From positions 1 to 64,000 of the forward strand of contig CALRLF020000012.1 in NCBI GenBank assembly GCA_943368475.1: a DNA stretch of 64,000 bases, read 5' to 3'. The notes under the pieces are model-generated. The model was not told where the DNA came from. It was given only the letters and a program-made list of their open reading frames with translations, and did not search any database. Of this stretch, positions 45,115-53,571 are shown in pieces (position 1 is the first letter of the stretch; each line of letters starts with the position of its first letter). The position numbers were made by a program, and so were the translations under genes. The stretch is from UBA1930 sp943368475 (GTDB lineage Bacteria > Bacteroidota > Bacteroidia > Chitinophagales > Chitinophagaceae).

Positions 45115-47031
45115 ATGAATAAATACTTTTTCAAAGGACTAATATTAATTATTTTAGTTCTAATTCGGTTTCAGTCTTTTTCAACTATATACTATGTTGC
45201 CAATACAGGAAGCGATTCCAATACAGGTACAATTACTTCACCATTTTTAAGTATTCAAAGAGCTCAAAATGCTGTTGTTGCTGGAGATACAGTTTATGTA
45301 CGTGGTGGTACGTTTGCAATGGCTGAATCTCAAATTGCACAATACTCTTCTATTTGGGCTTATGTAACCTTATTAAACAAAAGTGGCACATCGGGTAAGA
45401 GAATTAATTACTGGGCTTATCCTGGTGAAAAACCAGTGTTCAATTATGCTGCTGTAAATCCTGCTGGTTATCGTATTCATGCTTTTCAGGTAACAGGTTC
45501 TTGGATACATATTAAAGGTTTAGAAGTTGTTGGTGTGCAGGTAAATATTACTGCACATACACAAAGTGAATGTTTCGAAAATCAAGGAAGTAACAATATT
45601 TATGAAATGCTGAGTATGCATGATGGTAAAGCCATTGGCTTCTATTTAACCAAAGGTGGTAATAACCTAATTTTAAATTGTGATGCGTACAATAACTGGG
45701 ACAATATTTCAGAAAATAAATTGGGCGGAAATACCGACGGTTTTGGCTTTCATGCAAACAATGATGGTGTAGGGTACACCAATAATGTTTTCAGAGGTTG
45801 CCGGGCATGGTTTAACAGCGATGATGGATTTGATTGTATCAATGCTTTTGAAGCAGTACGTTTTGAAAACTGTTGGGCATTTTACAATGGCTACTCCACT
45901 TCATTTGCTAGCTTAGGCGATGGGAATGGTTTTAAAGCTGGTGGTTATGGGGTTTCAACAGCACCAAGTGTGCCAGCTGTTATTCCACGTAATACCGTAC
46001 AATTTTGTTTGGCAGTGCGTAATAAATCCAGTGGTTTTTATGCCAATCACCATTTGGGTGGAAATAACTGGTACAATAACTCGGCTTATTATAATGCGAC
46101 CAATTATAATATGCTTAATAGAACTGCTGATTATACAGCTGACGTTGCAGGTTACGACCACAACATGAAAAATAATTTAGGCTGGGGAGCAAGAAGTACT
46201 GAATACAGTAATATTAATTTTACTACTTGTAATGCCGATACCAACGCTTTTAACTTGCCTGTAACCATTAATAGTGCTGATTTTTTAAGTACTGATATGG
46301 CTTTACTTACAACTGTAAGAAATGCGGATGGAAGTTTGCCCAACATCAACTTTATGCAATTGGCTGCCAATAGCGATGCTATTGATAAGGGCTTAAACAT
46401 TGGGTTTGCTTATAATGGAGTAGCACCAGATTTAGGCTGTTTTGAAAGTAATTACAATACTTTACCTGTTGCGTTACTTTCATTTACTGCGTTTGTAAAT
46501 AAACAAAATGCAGTTGTATTGAATTGGCAAATTAGTGATCAGCTAAACAATAAAGGATGGGAGATTGAACGATGTGTATTAAACAATACTGCAATGGTTG
46601 AATGGAAGAAGATTGGTTTTGTTGCAGCTACAGAATTTACGAATGGCAATAAATTTAGTTATACTGACGTGAATCTGTTATCAGGTAATACCTACCAATA
46701 TCGTTTAAAGCAAATAGATAATGATGGAAGTTTTAAGTACAGTAAAATACTAATTGTAAAATTGATTAGCGATAAAACTACTGGATTAAAAGTATATCCC
46801 AACCCAATACAGGAAAACTCTGTTGTGCAGTACAATTTAAATAAGCCTTCCATTGTTCAATTAAGTGTATATAATTTACAAGGTGGTTTAATTAAACAAT
46901 GGACAAATGCAACGCAACAAGCAGGAATGCAATTTGTACAATTAAATCAACTGAATTTGCCAATAAATGGTAACTGTGTTATACGATTGAAGCATGATGA
47001 AATAGAGGAATCGTTACTGCTAATAAAATAA
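45115..47031 (+). CDS. PL9-like right-handed beta-helix polysaccharide lyase, T9SS-secreted
   Basis: 638 aa from ATG 45115; a TTG at 45091 is in frame but lies inside a hairpin. After a signal segment, residues ~30-450 form a beta-helix. It carries PL9-like features: NSDDGFDCI for calcium-binding Asp residues and DGNGFKAGG with Lys274 at the expected catalytic lysine. The C-terminus has a fibronectin-like segment and a T9SS sorting domain (LKVYPNPIQENS). It would cleave pectin-type polyuronides at the cell surface. The two acetylesterase-like genes run divergently, which fits deacetylation of the same glycan. The exact substrate is inferred. Confidence 0.8.
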   Translation: MNKYFFKGLILIILVLIRFQSFSTIYYVANTGSDSNTGTITSPFLSIQRAQNAVVAGDTVYVRGGTFAMAESQIAQYSSIWAYVTLLNKSGTSGKRINYWAYPGEKPVFNYAAVNPAGYRIHAFQVTGSWIHIKGLEVVGVQVNITAHTQSECFENQGSNNIYEMLSMHDGKAIGFYLTKGGNNLILNCDAYNNWDNISENKLGGNTDGFGFHANNDGVGYTNNVFRGCRAWFNSDDGFDCINAFEAVRFENCWAFYNGYSTSFASLGDGNGFKAGGYGVSTAPSVPAVIPRNTVQFCLAVRNKSSGFYANHHLGGNNWYNNSAYYNATNYNMLNRTADYTADVAGYDHNMKNNLGWGARSTEYSNINFTTCNADTNAFNLPVTINSADFLSTDMALLTTVRNADGSLPNINFMQLAANSDAIDKGLNIGFAYNGVAPDLGCFESNYNTLPVALLSFTAFVNKQNAVVLNWQISDQLNNKGWEIERCVLNNTAMVEWKKIGFVAATEFTNGNKFSYTDVNLLSGNTYQYRLKQIDNDGSFKYSKILIVKLISDKTTGLKVYPNPIQENSVVQYNLNKPSIVQLSVYNLQGGLIKQWTNATQQAGMQFVQLNQLNLPINGNCVIRLKHDEIEESLLLIK

Positions 47032-47093
47032 CCAATCTCTTTTTATGTAATTGTAGGTGAAAAATTATCTTCAAGCATTAAGTATTGCTTTTT

Positions 47094-48263
47094 ATGAAGA
47101 GAATATTTCTTTCGCTGCTGATAATTTATACAGTATCAACACAATTACAAGCTCAACAATCTGTTGTATGTTTAACCAAACAATACAATCCTCATTATTC
47201 TAATGGACTGGGCTGGAATGGTAAAATGGCATGTGTAGCTGATAACTATTTTTTATGGGATAATGGCAAAACATTAAGAGTAAAGTTTTTAAGTGGAAGC
47301 AAGGTTATACAACAAAATATTCAGCAAATTGTAAAAGAATTTGAGCAATATGTAAACCTGAAATTTCAATTTGTTGAGGATTTAGCACACTTAAGAATCG
47401 ATTTCAATAACCAAAAAATAATTAGCTCAGCTATTGGAACAATGAGTTTAATGTTTGAGCAAGAAGAATCAACATTAACCATTGATACAAGTTTTTATAC
47501 AAACAAAGCAATCTTTCGAATGCATGTATTGCATACCCTTTGCCATGCAATTGGCATACAGGATGAAATTATTGATGAAGCTGTAAATTGGAATACCAAC
47601 AACCTGAAAACTTACTTTTCTACTTTAAAAAATGATAAATCATATTACTTAACACTTGAAGAGCTAAAACAAAAATACCTGCTCAATTTCACAAGCAGTA
47701 TGAAGTATGATGCAGCTTCTATTATGACAGCCCCATTGCCTAAGGCAGTTATACAATCAACTACAGCTGTACAATGGAATACAACATTTTCTCAAAAAGA
47801 TAAACAACATTTAGCAGCACTTTATCCCAAAAGAGAAACAACAAAAGTAGATATCACCATACCTGTACTTAGCTTTAAGAATTTAGTAATCAAACGTTCA
47901 GCCACCAAACAAGGTGTTTCGTTTTATCCTCAATTTGAAATGACTACCTGCAATAAAAATACTATTTACAATTTGTTATTGTTTGTGTATAACGAGCAGG
48001 GTAAGCCATTGTACAATAAAAATGAAATGTATAATTTAGACAATCAATTAGGCGATGTTTTTGTACTGGAAAGATGTACAGGTAATGAAGGCAAAATAAA
48101 TAGCCCCAAGCTAGATGGCATTCAATTCTTTTTACCAGATTATTTGATAAAAAGAAATGCTACTCAGCCCAAATTATTTGTTTCATTTAAAGTGTATTAT
48201 CAGGATTATGATTATGAAGGCAAATGGTTGTATGAAAGCAAACTTTTTGAATTGAAATATTAA
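47094..48263 (+). CDS. Degenerate astacin-like protein, probable pseudoprotease
   Basis: 389 aa from ATG 47094, with a signal peptide ending LQAQ. It parallels the astacin at 16558-17790 over its whole length (DNYFLWDNGKTLRVKFLSGS versus DNSFLWDNGKTLNVRLLSGS, and the C-terminal domain). The zinc motif is broken: HTLCHAIGIQD replaces HEFGHAIGLMH, so the catalytic Glu is Thr148 and the third His is Asp157. The Met-turn is SIMTAP. Loss of protease activity is expected, but the frame is open throughout, so it is maintained rather than a decayed pseudogene. A binding or inhibitor-like role is conceivable. Confidence 0.82.
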   Translation: MKRIFLSLLIIYTVSTQLQAQQSVVCLTKQYNPHYSNGLGWNGKMACVADNYFLWDNGKTLRVKFLSGSKVIQQNIQQIVKEFEQYVNLKFQFVEDLAHLRIDFNNQKIISSAIGTMSLMFEQEESTLTIDTSFYTNKAIFRMHVLHTLCHAIGIQDEIIDEAVNWNTNNLKTYFSTLKNDKSYYLTLEELKQKYLLNFTSSMKYDAASIMTAPLPKAVIQSTTAVQWNTTFSQKDKQHLAALYPKRETTKVDITIPVLSFKNLVIKRSATKQGVSFYPQFEMTTCNKNTIYNLLLFVYNEQGKPLYNKNEMYNLDNQLGDVFVLERCTGNEGKINSPKLDGIQFFLPDYLIKRNATQPKLFVSFKVYYQDYDYEGKWLYESKLFELKY

Positions 48264-48295
48264 TTAGTTGGTAAAAATGATCCACAAAGTACAAA

Positions 48296-48386
48296 GCCCT
48301 GACTAGTGCCCTGCTAGTCAGCAGGATTTTCAACAACGCCACCCGATAGCTATCGGGTAATGTCTAATTGAAATACTACAGCTGGT
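48296..48386 (-). repeat. Dispersed repeat, copy D (with palindrome)
   Basis: Read on the minus strand it begins AACCAGCTGTAGTATTT, has a GGTGGCGTTGTTGAAAATC core and ends with hairpin-forming CTGACTAG/CTAGTCAG. It contains the perfect 18-bp palindrome ACCCGATAGCTATCGGGT at 48341-48358. It shares the GCGTTGTTGAAAATCCTGCT segment with copy E. Confidence 0.65.
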
Positions 48387-48467
48387 TGCATAAAATAATT
48401 TGTATTGAATTCTTTTGTAAATGGATAAAGCTTATCTTCAACCTGCACATTTTTAAACCAGCTTCAT

Positions 48468-49517
48468 ATGAAACATTTTAGATTTTACGACAAGCAACAG
48501 GTTTTGGCTTATACTAAAATTCGCAGGTTTGAAACTAAGTTAGGGGAACGAATTAGGTGTATTTCCCCTGCCTCTAATTTAGAAGAAGCATTGCAACAAC
48601 CTTCTATTAAATATGTATTATTTGGTGTGCCTGAAGATATTGGTGTAAAAGCCAATAATGGAATGGGTGGTGCAGATAGTGCATGGCATCCCTTTTTGCA
48701 ATCTTTCTTAAATACGCAAAGCAATGATTTTTTAGATGGAAATGAAGTGCTTTTATTGGGTCATTTTGATTTTAACGATGTAGCCAGTTTAATTGATAAC
48801 AATGCCGATAATTATGAAGAGAAGTTAGCAGCTTACCGTCATGCTGTAAATATGATTGATGATGAAGTAGAGCAGCTGATGCACATGATTACACAAAATA
48901 GAAAAATGCCTATTGTAATTGGTGGTGGTCACAACAATGCTTACCCATGTATTAAAGGTGCTGCAAAGGGTTGGTATAAAGCTGGTGTGATAGAATTGGC
49001 GCAAATAAATGTAATGAATTTAGATGCTCATGCTGATTACCGACCAATGGAAGGAAGGCACAGTGGCAATGCTTTCAGGTATGCAGAAGAAGATGGTTAT
49101 TTAGAAAAGTATTGTGTACTTGGTTTGCATGAAAATTATATTCAGCAAAATGTATGGATGGATATTGTGAATAATCCTTTTATGGATTGTATTACGTATG
49201 AGGATATTTTTTTGCATGAAAAAAGAACTTTTACCCAAGCCATTGCTCATGCAGTTGACTTTACAGATGACACTTTGGTGGGCATAGAATTAGACTTAGA
49301 TTGTATTGAACATACTTTAAGCAGTGCTGCAACGCCTGTTGGTATTACAGTAAATCATGCAAGGCAGTACATACATTTTGCAACTGCTGAAAGTAAGCCT
49401 GCCTACCTGCATATTTGTGAAGGTGCAACACAATTAAGTGATGGACGAACAGATGTTTCTACAGGTAAACTAATTAGTTATTTGGTTAGCGATTTTTTAA
49501 AAGCCATGGCTATTTAG
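48468..49517 (+). CDS. Ureohydrolase (arginase/agmatinase/formimidoylglutamase family)
   Basis: 349 aa. Metal-binding motifs are IVIGGGHNNAYP, MNLDAHADYRPMEGRHSG and GIELDLDCIEH; the last departs from the usual SxDxDxxDP by having Glu for the first Ser and for the final Asp. This pattern is, as far as I recall, typical of the Bacteroidota group annotated as formimidoylglutamase. It hydrolyses a guanidino or formimino group in the cytoplasm with two Mn ions. No hut genes are adjacent, so the substrate is uncertain. Confidence 0.8.
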   Translation: MKHFRFYDKQQVLAYTKIRRFETKLGERIRCISPASNLEEALQQPSIKYVLFGVPEDIGVKANNGMGGADSAWHPFLQSFLNTQSNDFLDGNEVLLLGHFDFNDVASLIDNNADNYEEKLAAYRHAVNMIDDEVEQLMHMITQNRKMPIVIGGGHNNAYPCIKGAAKGWYKAGVIELAQINVMNLDAHADYRPMEGRHSGNAFRYAEEDGYLEKYCVLGLHENYIQQNVWMDIVNNPFMDCITYEDIFLHEKRTFTQAIAHAVDFTDDTLVGIELDLDCIEHTLSSAATPVGITVNHARQYIHFATAESKPAYLHICEGATQLSDGRTDVSTGKLISYLVSDFLKAMAI

Positions 49518-49612
49518 TGTAAAATTGATTTTTTTTATACTAATATTGTAAACAATCCGTTGTATAATTAATTGCCCCCCAGTAATTTATAAGCATAACC
49601 CTAAGTCTATTG

Positions 49613-50578
49613 ATGCTAAGATTAGTATGTATACTGTTCTTCTGTAGCTGTGCATGTAACTTATGTGCACAAGACTTTATTGTTGAAATTCCCAAACAAA
49701 AGAAAAACGAGTTTGCTAAAAGCTTCGTTAAACTCTTAAACGATGCTCCTCAAAATTTTAAAGAAACTAAAGAGAAGCCTGTTAAGGGTGGCGACTCTGC
49801 TCATCCAGGTGTAACAGTACTGCATAGTGGCGTTAAACTTAAAGGAGCATTACCTGGTAAAATTGTATTGGATACGATTCCTTTTGCAGAATACGTTTTT
49901 GGTCGTTTTGAAACAATGGATGATGCCGAAGCTGCATTTGTAAACTTAAGCAACAGTATTGCAGAGGGCATGAATCGAAAAGTATTGTTTAAAAATGAAG
50001 ATGGCAATGGCAAAACCAGTTTGGTAAAGCAAACCAAAATTGCGTTTACCCAAAACAGTGGTTTTTTTCTGTACAATATTTTTGTGCAATTACACCGAAA
50101 TACAAACGATAGTTCTTTACAATTACTGTTAAAAATTAAAGCAGGCAAGCCGCCTTATTACCACAAAATAATGTCGAACGAACCTGTAAGTAGTTTTATG
50201 TTTGTAGGACAGTTAAAGAATCAATTACCTGTTTTTCAAAAGCAAAGCTGGCAAGGTTGCTTAGGTAATTTGCAACCCTTTATTTGTAAAGGAACCAGAA
50301 AAAGTAAAGACACCATTATTGTAGTTTATACAAAAAATGGAATGCAAGATTTACCCGATGCTCGAAAAGAATTTGAAGCTGCATTAAGCAATATGAGGGT
50401 TTGTATGAATAACGATTATGTGTATTATTTGCCAATTACAAGCGGTAATAAGTTAAAAGAAGTTGCTTTTGTAAAGTTTGATGATATCGAGAAAAAAAAT
50501 CCACGCATTTTAAAGCTTACCATGATTGAAGAAAGCAAAACTGAATATGTCTTAGAGTTGGGCTTTGTGTACAAATAG
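49613..50578 (+). CDS. Secreted protein of unknown function
   Basis: 321 aa from ATG 49613; a TTG one codon upstream is also in frame. A Cys-rich signal peptide (ILFFCSCACNLCAQ) points to export. The rest is a mixed alpha/beta sequence with about 35 Lys residues and no motif I recognise. Conserved-looking parts are PFAEYVFGRFETMDDAEAAF and a C-terminal beta-rich region. It is a single gene, convergent with the ABC-F gene. Confidence 0.7.
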   Translation: MLRLVCILFFCSCACNLCAQDFIVEIPKQKKNEFAKSFVKLLNDAPQNFKETKEKPVKGGDSAHPGVTVLHSGVKLKGALPGKIVLDTIPFAEYVFGRFETMDDAEAAFVNLSNSIAEGMNRKVLFKNEDGNGKTSLVKQTKIAFTQNSGFFLYNIFVQLHRNTNDSSLQLLLKIKAGKPPYYHKIMSNEPVSSFMFVGQLKNQLPVFQKQSWQGCLGNLQPFICKGTRKSKDTIIVVYTKNGMQDLPDARKEFEAALSNMRVCMNNDYVYYLPITSGNKLKEVAFVKFDDIEKKNPRILKLTMIEESKTEYVLELGFVYK

Positions 50579-50581
50579 TAT

Positions 50582-50665
50582 TTTTCATCAGAGAGTAACA
50601 GAGTAACAAAGAATATTTTTAGCTTTCTCTGTGCAACCCCTTAACTCCATAACTCTGTGATAAAG
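50582..50665. repeat. Inverted CAGAGTTA-type 8-bp-period repeats between convergent genes
   Basis: AGAGTAAC-AGAGTAAC on the left faces CTTAACTC-CATAACTC-TG on the right, so the two can pair into a stem ~45 nt apart. It fills the gap between the two convergent genes and may double as a terminator. Confidence 0.5.
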
Positions 50666-50667
50666 TG

Positions 50668-52626
50668 TTATCCAATCTTAGCTTCCAGCTCCATAATTTG
50701 TTCAAACATTTTTTCGTAGCGATTATCAGCCTGAACTTTTTCTTCTTTTACTTTCTTGTATTCAGCTTCCAGTTTGGCAAACTCAACATGGTTGGTATAG
50801 TTTTCAGGTTTTGCCAAATCCAATTCTATTTGTTCTTTCTTTTTGTTAATGTTGTTTACTTCTTCTTCAACCTTAGCAAACTTTTTTTGCAACTGCTTTA
50901 AATCATTTTTCAGCGTAGTTAATTCATGGTTGCTTTGTTGTGGTTTCTCTTCTTTCTTTTTCTCCACCACAGTTTCTTTTTTGGCAGGTGCAGCAGCCTC
51001 TTTTTCGGCTAAGGCTTTTTGTTTGGCCATACGTTCGTTCCACTCAACCCATTCTTGATAAGAACCTTTAAATTCTTTGATTTCATGGTCAACAATTTCC
51101 CAAATTTTATTGGCCGTTTTCGAAATAAAGTAACGGTCGTGACTTACTAAAATTAAACTGCCTTCGTACTTGTTCAATGCATCAGCCAATAACTCAACAC
51201 TGTGCATGTCTAAGTGGTTCGTAGGTTCATCTAGCATTAAAAAGTTGCTTTTACTCACAATTACTTTTGCCAATGCAACCCTTGCTTTTTCACCACCACT
51301 CAATACTTTAATTTTCTTATCAGCATCATCGCCACTAAATAAAAAGCAACCCAATAAAGCCCTTAATTCAAGCTCGGTTTTTTTACTACCACATTCTAGC
51401 ATTTCATCTAAAATGGTATTGTTCAAGTTCAATGCTTCTAGCTGATGTTGGGCATAAAAACTTTCCTGAACATTATGCCCCCATTCTCTTGCACCTTCAA
51501 AAGTTTCGGTGCCAGCAATAATTCTTAGTAAAGTAGATTTACCCTTTCCGTTGGCACCAATTAAAGCAATTTTATCGCCTCTATCAATTTCGGCAGTACC
51601 ATTTTTTACAATTTCAATATCACCAAAACTTTTGCTCACATGTTTTAAAGAAGCAATAATTTTTCCCGGTTGTTTATCTACCTGAAAATTAATTTTAATG
51701 TTGGGTCTTTCTAAACTAACGTTTTCAATACGTTCAATTTTATCCAGTCGTTTTACAATACTTTGTGCAGCAGCAGCTTTGCTGGCTTTGGCTTTAAAGC
51801 GTTCAACAAATCGTTCTTGTTGGCGAATATAATCCTGCTGATTTTCGTAAGCCTTTTGCTGCATGTCTATACGAATGGCTTTCTCTGTTTCGTAATATTC
51901 ATAATCGCCACTGTAAATGTGTAACTCTTGTTGATACACTTCTACAATTTTATTTACCATTCTATTTAAGAAAAATTTATCATGGCTCACAATCACTACA
52001 CTGCCTTGATAATGCAACAAATATTTTTCTAACCACTCAATACTTGGTAAATCCAGGTGATTGGTAGGTTCATCTAACAACAAAACATCGGGCTGTTGTA
52101 AAATCATTTTAGCCAATAAAACTCGCATTCTCCAACCCCCACTAAATTCTTTGTAGGGTCTGTGCAAATGCTGGTTTTCGAAACCCAATCCTTGCAATAC
52201 TTCTTCTGTTCTATGATGTATGGTGTAACCACCAGCAACTTCTAAATCGTGTAAACGTTCACTGTATAACAACAACAATGCTTCGTCTTCATATTCAGTT
52301 TCTAAACGTTTGCCCAACTCTTCAATTTCTTTTTCTAATGCTTTCACACGTTCAAAAGCACCCATAGCTACTTCTAAAATAGATTCGTTGGTATCAAAGC
52401 TCAATAAGTCTTGATGCAAATAACCAATGGTGGTTTCTCTGCCTTTTTCAACAGTGCCTTTGCTGGGTGTGTACTGACCAACCAACACTTTAAGTAAGGT
52501 TGATTTTCCTGTACCATTATATCCAATTAATCCAACTCTGTCTCCTGGTTGAATATGCCATGTAGCATCTTCTACAATTACCCTTGCACCAAATTCGAAC
52601 GTAACATTTTGTAACCCTAATAACAT
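50668..52626 (-). CDS. ABC-F family ATPase (Uup/EttA-like)
   Basis: 652 aa with two nucleotide-binding domains and no membrane segments. NBD1 has GYNGTGKSTLLK, FSGGWRMRVLLAK and LLLDEPTNHLDLPS. NBD2 has GANGKGKSTLLR, LSGGEKARVALAK and LMLDEPTNHLDMHS. The inter-domain linker is charged. A ~110-residue C-terminal coiled coil (LTTLKNDLKQLQKKFAKVEEE) follows. Such proteins act on ribosomes. A housekeeping or Uup-like role is likely; antibiotic protection is possible but not indicated. Confidence 0.93.
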   Translation of the reverse strand: MLLGLQNVTFEFGARVIVEDATWHIQPGDRVGLIGYNGTGKSTLLKVLVGQYTPSKGTVEKGRETTIGYLHQDLLSFDTNESILEVAMGAFERVKALEKEIEELGKRLETEYEDEALLLLYSERLHDLEVAGGYTIHHRTEEVLQGLGFENQHLHRPYKEFSGGWRMRVLLAKMILQQPDVLLLDEPTNHLDLPSIEWLEKYLLHYQGSVVIVSHDKFFLNRMVNKIVEVYQQELHIYSGDYEYYETEKAIRIDMQQKAYENQQDYIRQQERFVERFKAKASKAAAAQSIVKRLDKIERIENVSLERPNIKINFQVDKQPGKIIASLKHVSKSFGDIEIVKNGTAEIDRGDKIALIGANGKGKSTLLRIIAGTETFEGAREWGHNVQESFYAQHQLEALNLNNTILDEMLECGSKKTELELRALLGCFLFSGDDADKKIKVLSGGEKARVALAKVIVSKSNFLMLDEPTNHLDMHSVELLADALNKYEGSLILVSHDRYFISKTANKIWEIVDHEIKEFKGSYQEWVEWNERMAKQKALAEKEAAAPAKKETVVEKKKEEKPQQSNHELTTLKNDLKQLQKKFAKVEEEVNNINKKKEQIELDLAKPENYTNHVEFAKLEAEYKKVKEEKVQADNRYEKMFEQIMELEAKIG

Positions 52627-52642
52627 ACTATTAATTTTTTGT

Positions 52643-52720
52643 AACCAGCTTTTGAATTGCTATTTGGCTTTAGTTGCGTTGTTGAAAATCCTGCTGACCA
52701 GCAGGACACCCTTCATCGCT
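52643..52720 (+). repeat. Dispersed repeat, copy E
   Basis: Begins AACCAGCTTTTGAATTGC, has a GTTGCGTTGTTGAAAATCC segment and hairpin CCTGCTGACCAGCAGG, then CACCCTTCATC. It shares ends with copy C and the middle with copy D. It lies in the 266-nt gap upstream of the ABC-F and lipoprotein genes. Confidence 0.65.
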
Positions 52721-52865
52721 TTATTCAACACTCAACTGTTTTATGATGAGATTAAAGCCTTTAGTCCATTATTTTTCAGCCGCAAATGTAACCCTTGCAG
52801 GCATTCTAAATTGCACCTAAACAGTATTTGCTTTTAAAGCAAACAGAAATATCTGTTTATTAATT

Positions 52866-52873
52866 TACATTTG
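52866..52873 (+). promoter_or_regulatory. TAnnTTTG promoter element of lipoprotein gene
   Basis: TACATTTG matches the Bacteroidota -7 consensus, 19 nt before the ATG at 52893. Confidence 0.5.
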
Positions 52874-52892
52874 CCCAATAAAACAGTATAAT

Positions 52893-53474
52893 ATGAGAAA
52901 AATAGCTTGTATAATAGCAGTAGTATTGCTGGCAGCATGTGGCGGTAAAGACGAAAAAGCAAAAGTAGAACCAACACCAGTTGCTCCATTAACCACTAGT
53001 AAAAATTCAGAAGTGTTTAATAAGTCTTTTGGCGAAGTATTGGATGCTTACTTTCATTTAAAAGACAATTTTATTACCGAAAGCGATACCATGATTGTTT
53101 TGTATGCCAAAAAAATGATGGTATACACCGATAACCTGAAAATAGATGAACTAAAAGGCGATGCAGGCATTGCTGAGAACGCAAAAGCTTTTGCACAAAG
53201 TATTTCAGCCGAATTAAAGGGCTTGTTTGGTGAAAAAGAGTTATTGAAAAGAAGAAAATCTTTCAATATGCTTACTGACCAATTGTACAATTTAATACGT
53301 ATCGTACAGTACGATCAAATGACCATTTACCATTTACATACCGATAAAGCTTTTGATGATGGAGATGGCAACGCCTATTGGTTAAGTAAAACATCGGACA
53401 TTAAAAATCCGTACAAACCACAAAATATGCTTACCACAGGCGATGTAGCAGATTCTTTAGTGTATAAAAAATAA
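52893..53474 (+). CDS. Lipoprotein of unknown function
   Basis: 193 aa. The lipobox is VVLLAACGGK with Cys17. The rest is predicted helical (DAYFHLKDNFI, DKLKIDEL-type repeats) and resembles DUF3347-type small lipoproteins, which I cannot confirm. It has its own promoter element and a terminator, so it is a single-gene unit upstream of the TonB receptor gene. Confidence 0.8.
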   Translation: MRKIACIIAVVLLAACGGKDEKAKVEPTPVAPLTTSKNSEVFNKSFGEVLDAYFHLKDNFITESDTMIVLYAKKMMVYTDNLKIDELKGDAGIAENAKAFAQSISAELKGLFGEKELLKRRKSFNMLTDQLYNLIRIVQYDQMTIYHLHTDKAFDDGDGNAYWLSKTSDIKNPYKPQNMLTTGDVADSLVYKK

Positions 53475-53501
53475 ACAATTAATTATACCAAAAAATTAAC
53501 A

Positions 53502-53535
53502 AAGCCTCCTTGCAACTTTGCAGGAGGTTTTTTGT
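53502..53535 (+). terminator. Terminator after lipoprotein gene
   Basis: AAGCCTCCTTGCA (53502-53514) pairs with TGCAGGAGGTTT (53519-53530), followed by a T run. Confidence 0.8.
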
Positions 53536-53571
53536 TTGATAATTTTCAATACAGGTTTATAATATTTTGCA

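Noticed and set aside
47094..48263. Decayed pseudogene
   Set aside because: The frame is intact with signal peptide and both domains; only catalytic residues differ, so it is listed as a CDS.
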